In this document: piece by piece, positions 5,997-13,574 of the stretch
Numbering within the stretch: the first letter of the stretch is position 1
Layout of the letters: each line of letters starts with the position of its first letter
Assembly (NCBI GenBank): GCA_022614735.1
Contig: JAKEHZ010000177.1
Coordinates: 1 to 18,456, forward strand
Origin: Acidobacteriota bacterium
GTDB taxonomy: Bacteria; Acidobacteriota; Blastocatellia; RBC074
Direction of reading: 5' to 3'
Length of the DNA stretch: 18,456 nucleotides
Notes under the pieces: generated by a model
Told to the model about the DNA's origin: nothing
Seen by the model: the letters and a program-made list of their open reading frames with translations, nothing else
Database searches by the model: none
Program-made: the position numbers and the translations under genes

Positions 5997-8992
5997 ACAA
6001 GGAAGATGTTAAAAAGACTTATAGTGTTTCTCTGATGATGATCTTTCTATGGTCGGTCTTGCTTGTGGCGAACCATGAAGCAATCGCTCTCGACCGTAAC
6101 AAGGCTCTCACGCAGTACAGCCATACGGTCTGGCACGACAAGGACGGCCTCCCGCAAAACACGGTACGCGCCATCACGCAGACGCGTGACGGCTATCTCT
6201 GGATCGGCACGGAAGGCGGTCTGGCCCGTTTTGATGGCGTCCGCTTCACAGTCTTCGACCGCGCGAACACGAAGGAGATCAGAAATAATTCTATTACGGC
6301 GTTATACGAGAGCCAGGATGGAAGCCTCTGGATCGGCACAGCTGGCGGGGGCTTGGTTCGATTCTTCGAGAGCAGATTCACCACCTACACCAAGGCAAAT
6401 GGCATGGCCAACAACTTCATCCGGGCGATCACTGAAGATCGTGCAGGTCATCTCTGGATCGGCACAACCGACGGGTTGAGCAGCTTCCGGGATGGGCTAT
6501 TCACTACTTACAGGACCGCAAATGGCCTGCCGGCCAATGTTGTCAGAACGCTCAATCTCGATCGGCGGAATGATCTCTGGATCGGCACCTCTGTGGGGTT
6601 GGCACGGCTCACGAATGGGGAATTTGTAGTCTATACGACTAAAGATGGTCTCTCGCACGACTCCATCCGCACGATTTGTGAAGACCGTCAGGGCAACCTC
6701 TGGATTGGTACCGAAGGCAGTGGGATCAACCGGCTGAAGGGCGGAGTTTTCACCGTCTACACAACGAAAGATGGGCTCTCAAGCGATCTTATCAGATCTA
6801 TCAATGTAGACTCTGAGGATAATCTTTGGATCGGTACAGCTGGCGGCGGGCTCAACCGCCTCGCGGGCGGAAAGTTTTCGACCTTTGGAATTCGAGAAGG
6901 ATTATCGACTAACTTCGTCAGATCGATTCACGAGGACCGCGAAGGCAACCTGTGGGTCGGGACCGAGGGTGGCGGGCTGCACCGCTTCAGTGACGGGAAG
7001 GTCACGACCGTCACGACCAAAGAGGGTTTGTCGAGTGACTTTGTGAAAGCAGTCTATGAGGATGCGAAAGGCGAGCTCTGGATCGGCACCGAGGGTGGTG
7101 GTTTAAATCGATTGCGGGGCGGAAAGGTAACTGTCTTCGGAAGTGAGGACGGGATACCAAACAATCCTGTTAAAGCGCTCTATGGGGAGACGAAAGGCAG
7201 CCTCTGGATCGGCACGGATGGCGGCGGACTCGTGCGGCTTAAAAATGGGAAGGCGGCCACCTACACCGAGCGGGACGGTCTATTGGGTATGGCGGTGTTC
7301 GCCATCTGCGGTGATCGTGAAGGCAACGTGTGGGTTGGAACGGGCAATGGTTTGAACCGCTTACGCAATGGGAGGGTTACAACCTACACAAAGAAAGATG
7401 GACTTCTAGACAACCGCATCAGGGCGCTTCATGCGGGTCGCGATGGCAGTTTGTGGATTGGGTTTCGTGATAGCGGGCTGACGCGGTTGAAAGATGGGCA
7501 GTTTACAGTCTACACGGAAAAAGAGGGGATGCCCGATGTCAGTGTGTTTTCATTCCACGAAGACGGCGCAGGTGAGCTATGGATGGCGACCGATGGCGGG
7601 CTCGTGCGGCTGAGAGAGGGAGCGTTCACCACATTCACCACGCGTCAAGGTCTGTTCGACGACACCCTGTACCGGATCCTTGAGGATGATCGAGGACGAC
7701 TGTGGGTGAGCAGCAGTAAGGGTATCTTTCATGTCAGCAAAAGAGAGTTGGATGCGGTGGCTGCGGGGCGGACGGGGGCGGTCAGTTCTGTTTCTTTCAC
7801 GACGGCGGATGGGATGATATCGAGCGAATGCACGGGAGGATCGCAACCAGCAGGGTGGCGGACACGCGAAGGCAAGCTCTGGTTTCCGACCGTCAGGGGT
7901 TTGGTGATGATCGACCCGGAAGCTGAGGCGTCCAACAAACTGCCTCCGCTAGTTCATATCGAGCAGGTCATTGTTGATAAAAAACCAATCGTTGCAAACG
8001 AAAAGGCTCAGCTACCCGCCGGGACCGTGGATGTGGATTTTTACTACACGGCTCTCAGTTTTGTGGCGCCCGAAAGAGTCAGATTCAGGTATAAATTAGA
8101 AGGGATGGAGAAAGAATGGACTGAAGCTGGCACGCGGCGTGTTGCGTATTACACGAATCTTCCCCCAGGGAACTACAGGTTCCGCGTGATGGCGTCAAAT
8201 AATGACGGGGTGTGGAATGCGGCAGGGGCTTCTTTCGATGTCTCCATCAAACCATATTTTTATCAAACCCACCTTTTCTATGCACTGTGCGCAGTAGCCT
8301 TGGCTTTGGCGTCGTGGAGTATTTACCGTCTTCGCATCAAGCAATTGAAAACGCGATTCTCCGCTATACTGGAAGAACGTAATCGGATCGCACGAGAGAT
8401 CCACGATACCCTGGCGCAGGGATTCGCTGGAATCTCAATGCAATTGGAAGCAGGAAAAGAGATGCTTTTTGTTTCGCCGCAAATGGCTAATGAGCATCTG
8501 GACCAGGCAAACCTTCTGGCCCGAAGTTGCCTGGAAGAAGCTCGCCAGTATGTCTGGGACCTGCGCCATCATATTGAAGGCAACGACTTGGCGAGTGTGA
8601 TGGCGAGTATGGCGCGAAATCTGACGACTGGTCTACGCCTTGATTTCAAAGTTTTAGGCGCCGCGCGGCCGGTCTCTGATAATGTCGAGAGTAATATCCT
8701 GCGTATTGGGCAAGAAGCCATCATCAATGTCGTAAAGCACGCGCGCGCTCGGCAGATTCAAGTCGAACTTTGCTACGCATCGCAATCTCTCCGGCTGTGT
8801 GTGCGGGATGATGGTTGTGGATTTGATGCCCGGCACGCTCCCGCTGCTGACGGCCACTATGGGCTGCTCGGCATGAGCGAGCGGGCCAGAAGCATCGGTG
8901 GGAGCCTGAGATTACATAGCATTCCGGGAAAAGGAACAGAGATCAATGTAGAGGTTACGATTGATAATAAACTTGGGAGATTCGATGTTTAA
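5993..8992 (+). CDS. Two-component sensor histidine kinase with double Reg_prop propeller and Y_Y_Y domain
   Basis: A 999-aa membrane sensor. It has an N-terminal signal or anchor helix (about 11-33), then 14 repeats of the LWIGT-x-GGL-x-RL pattern (about 40-650). Fourteen repeats fit two seven-bladed propellers, as in hybrid polysaccharide sensors and many acidobacterial kinases. A Y_Y_Y domain follows (about 679-750) and one TM helix (about 761-780). The kinase core is of the HisKA_3/NarX type, with phospho-acceptor His804 in REIHDTLAQG, and a HATPase with EAIINVVKHA (N box), DDGCGFD (G1) and GLLGM (G2). All catalytic boxes are intact. The start is ATG 5993, preceded by AGAGG; an upstream TTG (5978) is less likely and lacks such a site. 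The ligand is unknown, sensed outside the membrane. The partner regulator just downstream is destroyed. Confidence 0.95.
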   Translation: MNKEDVKKTYSVSLMMIFLWSVLLVANHEAIALDRNKALTQYSHTVWHDKDGLPQNTVRAITQTRDGYLWIGTEGGLARFDGVRFTVFDRANTKEIRNNSITALYESQDGSLWIGTAGGGLVRFFESRFTTYTKANGMANNFIRAITEDRAGHLWIGTTDGLSSFRDGLFTTYRTANGLPANVVRTLNLDRRNDLWIGTSVGLARLTNGEFVVYTTKDGLSHDSIRTICEDRQGNLWIGTEGSGINRLKGGVFTVYTTKDGLSSDLIRSINVDSEDNLWIGTAGGGLNRLAGGKFSTFGIREGLSTNFVRSIHEDREGNLWVGTEGGGLHRFSDGKVTTVTTKEGLSSDFVKAVYEDAKGELWIGTEGGGLNRLRGGKVTVFGSEDGIPNNPVKALYGETKGSLWIGTDGGGLVRLKNGKAATYTERDGLLGMAVFAICGDREGNVWVGTGNGLNRLRNGRVTTYTKKDGLLDNRIRALHAGRDGSLWIGFRDSGLTRLKDGQFTVYTEKEGMPDVSVFSFHEDGAGELWMATDGGLVRLREGAFTTFTTRQGLFDDTLYRILEDDRGRLWVSSSKGIFHVSKRELDAVAAGRTGAVSSVSFTTADGMISSECTGGSQPAGWRTREGKLWFPTVRGLVMIDPEAEASNKLPPLVHIEQVIVDKKPIVANEKAQLPAGTVDVDFYYTALSFVAPERVRFRYKLEGMEKEWTEAGTRRVAYYTNLPPGNYRFRVMASNNDGVWNAAGASFDVSIKPYFYQTHLFYALCAVALALASWSIYRLRIKQLKTRFSAILEERNRIAREIHDTLAQGFAGISMQLEAGKEMLFVSPQMANEHLDQANLLARSCLEEARQYVWDLRHHIEGNDLASVMASMARNLTTGLRLDFKVLGAARPVSDNVESNILRIGQEAIINVVKHARARQIQVELCYASQSLRLCVRDDGCGFDARHAPAADGHYGLLGMSERARSIGGSLRLHSIPGKGTEINVEVTIDNKLGRFDV

Positions 8993-9052
8993 GATCGTTG
9001 ATGCGAACGAGTGCCGAAAGGCGGAACCCAACATCTGATTCGGAGTCGGAAG

Positions 9053-9324
9053 ATGGACGTGATAAACCCAATCCATGTGATGGTCGTTGACGATCATGCC
9101 ATATTGCGCTCTGGTTTGGCCGCGATGATCGAAAAGACAATCTCGACGCCAAGATTATTCTGCTTACACTACATAATGATCCTAGTCTTGCAGGAAAAGC
9201 CTTTGAAGCCGGCGCACTCGGTTATGTCTTGAAGATGCAGACAGCAAAGCAATTGACACAAGCTATCCACCAGGTGCATCAGGGAATACGATTCGTCTCA
9301 CCAGAAATTAAATGGTCGCCGTAA
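9053..9324 (+). pseudogene. NarL/FixJ-type response regulator, internally deleted and truncated
   Basis: Starts like a normal NarL receiver after a GGAG-type site (IHVMVVDDHAILRSGLAAMIEK, with acidic Asp13/Asp14). At about 9137-9139 the frame jumps by a non-multiple of three into the receiver's second half (DAKIILLTLHNDPS, then AFEAGALGYVLKM). The missing 45-50 residues include the phospho-acceptor Asp and the following loop. The second half stops at 9324, shortly after the FVSPEI segment that normally leads to the LuxR helix-turn-helix, so the whole DNA-binding domain is gone. It lies 60 bases after the sensor kinase and was surely its partner. The product cannot be phosphorylated in the normal way or bind DNA. 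Confidence 0.88.
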
Positions 9325-9559
9325 TCTCTGGAAACGCTTCGGCGAACCGTTGCGCTGATCAAACGGCGGTCAGATATTTCGCCATGTTGAGATGTATGAT
9401 CCGTTGCTCCTGGATGGAGCCATAAATACGCACGTTTCTGCAATCACTCGCGGGTGATTAGTCACGCAGGTTCGCACATATTTCGCGATTATTATGCAGA
9501 TGCAATCCCTGAAGGATGATTCGGATTGAGAGACCGGAAAAAAGTTGGAGAGCTGCCCG
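9325..9559. other. Intergenic region without a supportable gene
   Basis: 235 bases between the wrecked regulator and the convergent CGNR gene. Short open frames exist on both strands but none resembles a known family or has a ribosome binding site. No strong hairpin plus T-run was found. Confidence 0.5.
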
Positions 9560-10192
9560 TCAGCTGTCAATGGCTTTCACCCTCTCACGCTGACGCTGAT
9601 AAAAGGCTGCGGCTTTTGCCCGATTGCCGCACCCCGCCATACTGCACCACCGCCGGCTGTGATTTTTCGTCGTGTCATAAAAGTATAGAACGCATGCCGG
9701 ACTTTCGCATTTCTTTAAGTGAGCCGGATCGCCGTAGCAGAGCAGATCGGCGGCCGACTCGGCAATTGGTGAGAGGATCTGTCGCGGCTCGCGGAAATCG
9801 GCGTGAAAACGTTTCTCAAACCCGCCTTCCGTTTTCACCAACTCGGCATAGCCAGGTTTGCCTTGCAACATTGCGTTAATCATCTTAATCGCCGATGGCT
9901 TGACTGCTTTGCCGCCGACAATTCTCTCAACCATTTCGCGCAAAATCCGCCTGAAGTCCTGCGCTTGCACGAAAATTTTCTCGGCTTCGCTTCGCCCGCG
10001 CCAGTCCTCAACTAACTTCACGGCTTGCGGTAATTCCAGCAAACCCGCTGCCGATGCCCACGCTACGAAATCTTCGAACCCCATCAGCAAATCTTTCATC
10101 TCGCCGTTCTCGACAATCTGTGTGTTGACAAAATCCAAACTCAGATTATTGGCGACGATGAAAAACTTCGCATTTTCAAACGCACTCGTCAT
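9560..10192 (-). CDS. CGNR zinc-finger / ABATE-domain regulator
   Basis: A 210-aa protein. An ABATE-type N-terminal domain (LSLDFVNT near 18-24, typical opening) is followed by a C-terminal CGNR zinc finger. Four zinc-ligand cysteines are at 162, 167, 183 and 188, embedded in FYDTTKNHSRRWCSMAGCGN. This family is predicted to act as stress-linked transcription regulators with the zinc finger binding DNA. The start ATG 10192 has an AGGGGAG site seven bases upstream. It is divergent from the VOC and PPOX genes, with a shared 127-base control region, so it probably regulates that operon and itself. Confidence 0.93.
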   Translation of the reverse strand: MTSAFENAKFFIVANNLSLDFVNTQIVENGEMKDLLMGFEDFVAWASAAGLLELPQAVKLVEDWRGRSEAEKIFVQAQDFRRILREMVERIVGGKAVKPSAIKMINAMLQGKPGYAELVKTEGGFEKRFHADFREPRQILSPIAESAADLLCYGDPAHLKKCESPACVLYFYDTTKNHSRRWCSMAGCGNRAKAAAFYQRQRERVKAIDS

Positions 10193-10217
10193 TTTTCAAC
10201 TCCCCTTCGACATCTTC

Positions 10218-10247
10218 ATTCTAACCTTCAAAGTTTCTACTTGACAA
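10218..10247 (-). promoter_or_regulatory. Candidate promoter of the CGNR regulator gene
   Basis: On the minus strand, TTGTCA (10247-10242) and TAGAAT (10223-10218) are separated by 18 bases, each one mismatch from the sigma-70 consensus. The -35 box overlaps the -35 box of the opposite promoter (TTGACA at 10241-10246), so the two promoters would compete for polymerase. Confidence 0.5.
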
Positions 10248-10267
10248 GTTATAAAAACCCTTATAAC
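10241..10267 (+). promoter_or_regulatory. Candidate VOC/PPOX operon promoter with palindromic operator
   Basis: A consensus TTGACA at 10241-10246 is followed at 15 bases by TATAAC (10262-10267). The perfect inverted repeat GTTATAA / TTATAAC (10248-10254 and 10261-10267, 6-base gap) occupies the spacer and the -10 box. A dimeric protein bound there would block the plus-strand promoter. The divergent CGNR regulator is the natural candidate. Promoter assignment is by consensus only. Confidence 0.55.
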
Positions 10268-10319
10268 CTGCCATACGTCCGTTAGATGGTTAGAGATCAA
10301 TTCAAAGGAGCGAATAAAA

Positions 10320-10784
10320 ATGACGACAAACACTGCAATCGATGGCTTTCAAACAGGTCACGTCGGCTTAAACGTCAGCGACATCGAGCGCTCGAAGCAA
10401 TTTTATCGAGAAGTCTTCGGTTTCGATGTGATGGCGGAATCACGGGAAGAGGGCAAGCGTTTTGTTCTCTTGAGCAAAGACCAAAAACTCGTCTTGACGC
10501 TGTGGCAGCAAAGCGTGGAGCGTTTCAACAAGGGGATTTCAGGTTTGCATCACCTTTCTTTTCAAGTGGAGACGATTGGTGCGGTACAGACAGCCGAGCA
10601 AAAACTGAAACAGATCGGGGCAAAATTGATTTATGACAGGATTGTGGCGCATGGCGAAGGCGCACAATCGGGTGGCATTTATTTTGAAGACCCGGACGGC
10701 ATCCGGCTGGAGATTTATGCACCAATGGGTGCTGGTGAATACACTGCCTCGGCTGGCGGCGCGCCGTCGTGCGGTTTCTTCTGA
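10320..10784 (+). CDS. VOC-family (glyoxalase/bleomycin-resistance fold) protein
   Basis: A 154-aa vicinal-oxygen-chelate protein made of two beta-alpha-beta-beta-beta units. The first has GHVGLNVSDIERSKQFYREVFGF, and the second has LHHLSFQVE and YFEDPDGIRLEIY. Metal-ligand candidates are His14, His77 or His78, and Glu131, the usual positions for a metal-dependent dioxygenase, glyoxalase or thiol transferase. Substrate cannot be read from sequence. ATG 10320 has AGGAG nine bases upstream. The next gene follows after 25 bases with a near-identical leader, so the two are probably one transcript under CGNR control. A role in removing reactive electrophiles or antibiotics is an inference from family and partner. 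Confidence 0.93.
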   Translation: MTTNTAIDGFQTGHVGLNVSDIERSKQFYREVFGFDVMAESREEGKRFVLLSKDQKLVLTLWQQSVERFNKGISGLHHLSFQVETIGAVQTAEQKLKQIGAKLIYDRIVAHGEGAQSGGIYFEDPDGIRLEIYAPMGAGEYTASAGGAPSCGFF

Positions 10785-10809
10785 AACTTGAATCGTAAAG
10801 GAGCGAACG

Positions 10810-11736
10810 ATGACACAGATTTACCATGAAGGCGAACTTGGGGTGCAAGCGCGGTCCGGAGTACAGGAATTGGCAAGTCGCGTTGGAAAATCAATTCGCT
10901 CATTCATGCCGTTGGCTGCTCAAGAATTCTTGAGCAGCCTACCTATGGCAGTTCTGGCTTCGGTTGATAGGCAGGGGCAAGTTTGGGCATCGTTGCTCAC
11001 GGGCGAAGCCGGCTTTATGCAGGCAGTTGACGGGCGAACAGTCCGGATAGACGCACCGCCTGTTGGGGGCGACCCGCTCCGCGAAAACCTGGTGGTGAAT
11101 AATCAAGTGGGAATGATTGCGATTGAATTTTCTACGCGCCGCCGAATGAGAATCAACGGCACGGCTGAAATCGGGAGGGATTCGGCAATTTACATTCACG
11201 CTATACAGGTTTATTCCAATTGTCCGAAGTACATCCAGGCGCGTGCCTGGCAAGTGGAGGACGGTGAAACGCCAGTGGCCGGTGAGGTTAGACGGACCAC
11301 AGAATTGACCGAACCGCAGCGGGTTTGGATAGAAAGCGCCGATACTTTTTTTATCGCCAGTCACCACGGCGAGGGTGGTGCCGATGCATCGCATCGCGGC
11401 GGGAATCCCGGCTTTGTCCGGGTTTTGGATAAAGGCGCATTGGTTTTTCCCGATTATGCCGGCAACACAATGTTTCAGACGCTCGGCAACCTCGCGCTCA
11501 ATCCGAACTGCGGCTTACTGTTTATTGACTTTGAGCGCGGCGAGACGCTGCAATTGACCGGAACGGCGCAAATCATCTGGGATTCAGAGCGGCTCGCAGA
11601 ATTTGCCGGAGCTGAACGGGCTGTTGAGTTTCGCATCGCCGAAGCAATTGAAATTTTCGGCTCAATACGGTTGAACTGGCAGTTTATGGACTACTCGCCG
11701 TTTAATCCGAAATCATCGCTGGAAACGGCCTTTTAA
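10810..11736 (+). CDS. Pyridoxamine 5'-phosphate oxidase-fold flavoprotein
   Basis: A 308-aa protein with a PPOX-type split-barrel flavin-binding fold, apparently in two halves. The first half holds LPMAVLASVDRQGQVWASLLTG, then RENLVVNNQVGMIAIEF and RRRMRINGTAEI. The second repeats the pattern with DTFFIASHH, FVRVLDKGALVFPDYAGNTMFQTLGNLALNPNCGLLFIDF and LQLTGTAQIIW. Such two-barrel PPOX proteins are FMN- or F420-linked oxidoreductases of mostly unknown substrate. The start ATG 10810 has AAAGGAG six bases upstream. It lies 25 bases after the VOC gene in the same operon and ends convergently with the selenoprotein gene. Confidence 0.92.
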   Translation: MTQIYHEGELGVQARSGVQELASRVGKSIRSFMPLAAQEFLSSLPMAVLASVDRQGQVWASLLTGEAGFMQAVDGRTVRIDAPPVGGDPLRENLVVNNQVGMIAIEFSTRRRMRINGTAEIGRDSAIYIHAIQVYSNCPKYIQARAWQVEDGETPVAGEVRRTTELTEPQRVWIESADTFFIASHHGEGGADASHRGGNPGFVRVLDKGALVFPDYAGNTMFQTLGNLALNPNCGLLFIDFERGETLQLTGTAQIIWDSERLAEFAGAERAVEFRIAEAIEIFGSIRLNWQFMDYSPFNPKSSLETAF

Positions 11737-11798
11737 CGAACGAGTTTCTCAAATGCGCCTGAACTTACAGTTCCGAGACCTACTCATGAGCAGCTGAC

Positions 11799-12398
11799 TC
11801 ATTCGATCTTCATTAACTCCTTCAGGACATCCTCATTCGATGGCCTCACTTTGTAATCCACCTCGATAAACCGCCATCGCACGATCCCTTTCCGATCGAT
11901 GACGAGTGTGGCCGGATGCGGGATCGGCCTTTTTGCCTGGTCATTGAGCAGACCGTAGCGATCGATCACCCGATGATCAGCGTCCGAGAGCAACGGGAAA
12001 TCGAGTCCGGGGCTATCTTTGAGTTTCTCAAGTAAAGCGTTTGTTTTGTCATGAGGATCAACACTGACCGCTAGAATTTCCGCTTTACCTTTCAGATTGT
12101 CATTGAGCAGCGATTTCAGCTTGCCAAGCTGAGTAACGCAGTACGGTCACCAGTAACCGCGGTAAAACACCAGCACGACAGATTTTCGCTCGCGATAACC
12201 TGAAAGCATGACAGGCTTGCCGTCTTTATCTTCAAGGGTAAAGTCAGGAGCTGCTTCGCCGACCTTAATGCGATTGAGATCAGCGGGAGGTAAACCGGTG
12301 CCATCTTTTGGACCGAGTTTGGATTGAGCTAATGCCTTGAACGAAAAGGCAGTCAGCGCGAATACGCAGAGCAGGGAAGCAAAAATGAGTCGTTTCAT
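11799..12398 (-). CDS. Exported peroxiredoxin-like (AhpC/TSA) selenoprotein, UGA read as selenocysteine
   Basis: A 199-aa protein if the in-frame UGA at 12149-12147 is read as Sec84. It begins with a signal peptide (MKRLIFASLLCVFALTAF, predicted cut after ALA at about 24). The thioredoxin fold then follows: APDFTLEDKDGKPVMLSGY, VVLVFYRGYW-U-PYC, ILAVSVDPHDK, DFPLLSDADHRVIDRYG, PHPATLVIDRKGIVRWRF. Relatives read YRGYWCPYC, so UGA replaces exactly the first redox cysteine while Cys87 remains, giving a U-x-x-C centre. Frame, family similarity and stop continue perfectly for 115 codons after the UGA. A hairpin fitting a bacterial SECIS starts 14 bases later. ATG 12398 has AAGGAG six bases upstream. 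Expected role: thiol-dependent peroxide reduction outside the cytoplasm. The alternative is a nonsense-mutated pseudogene. It follows the DUF1223 gene by 66 bases, probably as one transcript. Confidence 0.85.
12116..12132 (-). promoter_or_regulatory. Candidate bacterial SECIS element
   Basis: In the mRNA, TCAGCTT and AAGCTGA form a perfect 7-bp stem closed by the loop GGC. Guanines at the first loop positions are the hallmark of bacterial SECIS, recognised by SelB. The stem begins 14 bases after the UGA and the loop 21 bases after it, within the usual range of about 16-37. It lies inside the coding sequence, as in known bacterial selenoprotein mRNAs. The three-base loop is at the short limit. 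Confidence 0.75.
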
Positions 12399-12464
12399 TG
12401 ATTCTCCTTGAAAAACATCCAACGGAAGATACGAGCTTTCGTTAGTGCGCGGACGATCCTGTTT

Positions 12465-13319
12465 CTACTTTGTATTTGGCGTTTGGAAGTTTACCAGCCT
12501 CGCTGCTGCAGCCCCTATCACTTTGCGGCTTTTGCGCTGCTGAACGAACGCAACTGCCAGTAACTTATCTCGCTGCCAATCATTGCGTACAGTCATGCTA
12601 GATGCAGCGGTGAGCGGTTTACCTTGTCTGGCTTGTGTGCTGCTGATGATATCAAGCTGACGCACAACTGTGCCATGACTGAGGCGGCGCCCAGCGTTAT
12701 CCCCACGCGATACTTTTGATTGAAGATTACTTTCGGTGATTGCCAGTACAACTTCTGCAGTTTCACCAGCACTGATAGCAGGAAGATCGGTTGCTCGAAC
12801 TTGAAATGAATACGTGTCGGAGTTGATTCCCGGTGTGGGAGTGATCTGCACTTTAGCTTTCGGGGCGCGTGCGGCATTGGCGATTGCCTCGAGCGCTTTA
12901 TTCATCTTGCTGCCCACGAACTGTACCTGCCCGTCCACCACCATTTGCGGCGTGTAAACATCGGTATTGTTAAAAGCGCGAGCGTAAGAGTTTTGCCTGT
13001 TACTGAAAACAGGAGATGAAAAAGGATCGGTCCAGCCAATGTAATTCCAGTAATCAACGTGTTCACCGAGCGCGATGATTTCCGCTCCGGCAACTGGCTG
13101 AATTCGTTCCAAACGGGCTAATACTTCATCCGCAGATGGACAACTTGAACAGCCTTCAGAGGTAAATAATTCGACGATTACTGGAATTCTTTGTCCATCG
13201 GCCTTGGCTGGATTCCATTGGACGGATTCCTCAATCGCATTGGTTTGGTGGCGTAAGATAGCTGCACTTATAAGTAACAATCCCAAGACAATGATGAATA
13301 AAATGAGCCAAAGCTTCAT
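12465..13319 (-). CDS. DUF1223 thioredoxin-like protein
   Basis: A 284-aa protein with an uncleaved or signal-like N-terminal membrane helix (about 3-22), then a DUF1223 domain. The domain opens with VELFTSEGCSSCPSAD, where Cys57-x-x-Cys60 sits at the thioredoxin active-site position. Further family segments are EHVDYWNYIGWTDPFSS, YTPQMVVDGQ and a C-terminal beta-rich region. DUF1223 proteins are predicted exported disulfide-type proteins; their biochemical role is not established. It probably starts the transcript that includes the selenoprotein peroxiredoxin 66 bases downstream. Both are exported thiol proteins, so a shared extracytoplasmic redox job is plausible. Confidence 0.9.
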   Translation of the reverse strand: MKLWLILFIIVLGLLLISAAILRHQTNAIEESVQWNPAKADGQRIPVIVELFTSEGCSSCPSADEVLARLERIQPVAGAEIIALGEHVDYWNYIGWTDPFSSPVFSNRQNSYARAFNNTDVYTPQMVVDGQVQFVGSKMNKALEAIANAARAPKAKVQITPTPGINSDTYSFQVRATDLPAISAGETAEVVLAITESNLQSKVSRGDNAGRRLSHGTVVRQLDIISSTQARQGKPLTAASSMTVRNDWQRDKLLAVAFVQQRKSRKVIGAAAARLVNFQTPNTK

Positions 13320-13574
13320 CCTGTTTTCCCTTCGTATCTAGTCGATATGATGATCCATTCGGCAATCTCCTGCCTCTCATTCGCGAACGCGGTTTTCTCT
13401 TGCTATTCCATATATGTCACGGGATGAGCGAAATATTTCAGACACAGGCAAAAATATTATAGTACTTGCCAAGCCGTCGGATCCGGGGTTGTTATCGGAG
13501 GTGGCCCAGGATTATCGAAATGACAAAGCTGAAAAACTACCCCCGATTTTGAAGACCGGAGATGTCATTGGGAC
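13320..13574. other. Intergenic region, probable promoter region of the DUF1223 gene
   Basis: No gene is supported here. A plus-strand frame opens at ATG 13414 and runs into the antisense of the next gene. It has no ribosome binding site and no recognisable family, so I leave it out. Minus-strand leader AAGGGAAAACAGG precedes the DUF1223 ATG. Confidence 0.4.

Noticed and set aside
12147..12149. UGA read as a genuine stop, making two short proteins or a pseudogene
   Set aside because: The stop falls exactly on the redox Cys codon, the downstream frame is intact to its natural end, and a SECIS-like hairpin follows. The downstream half has no start or ribosome site.
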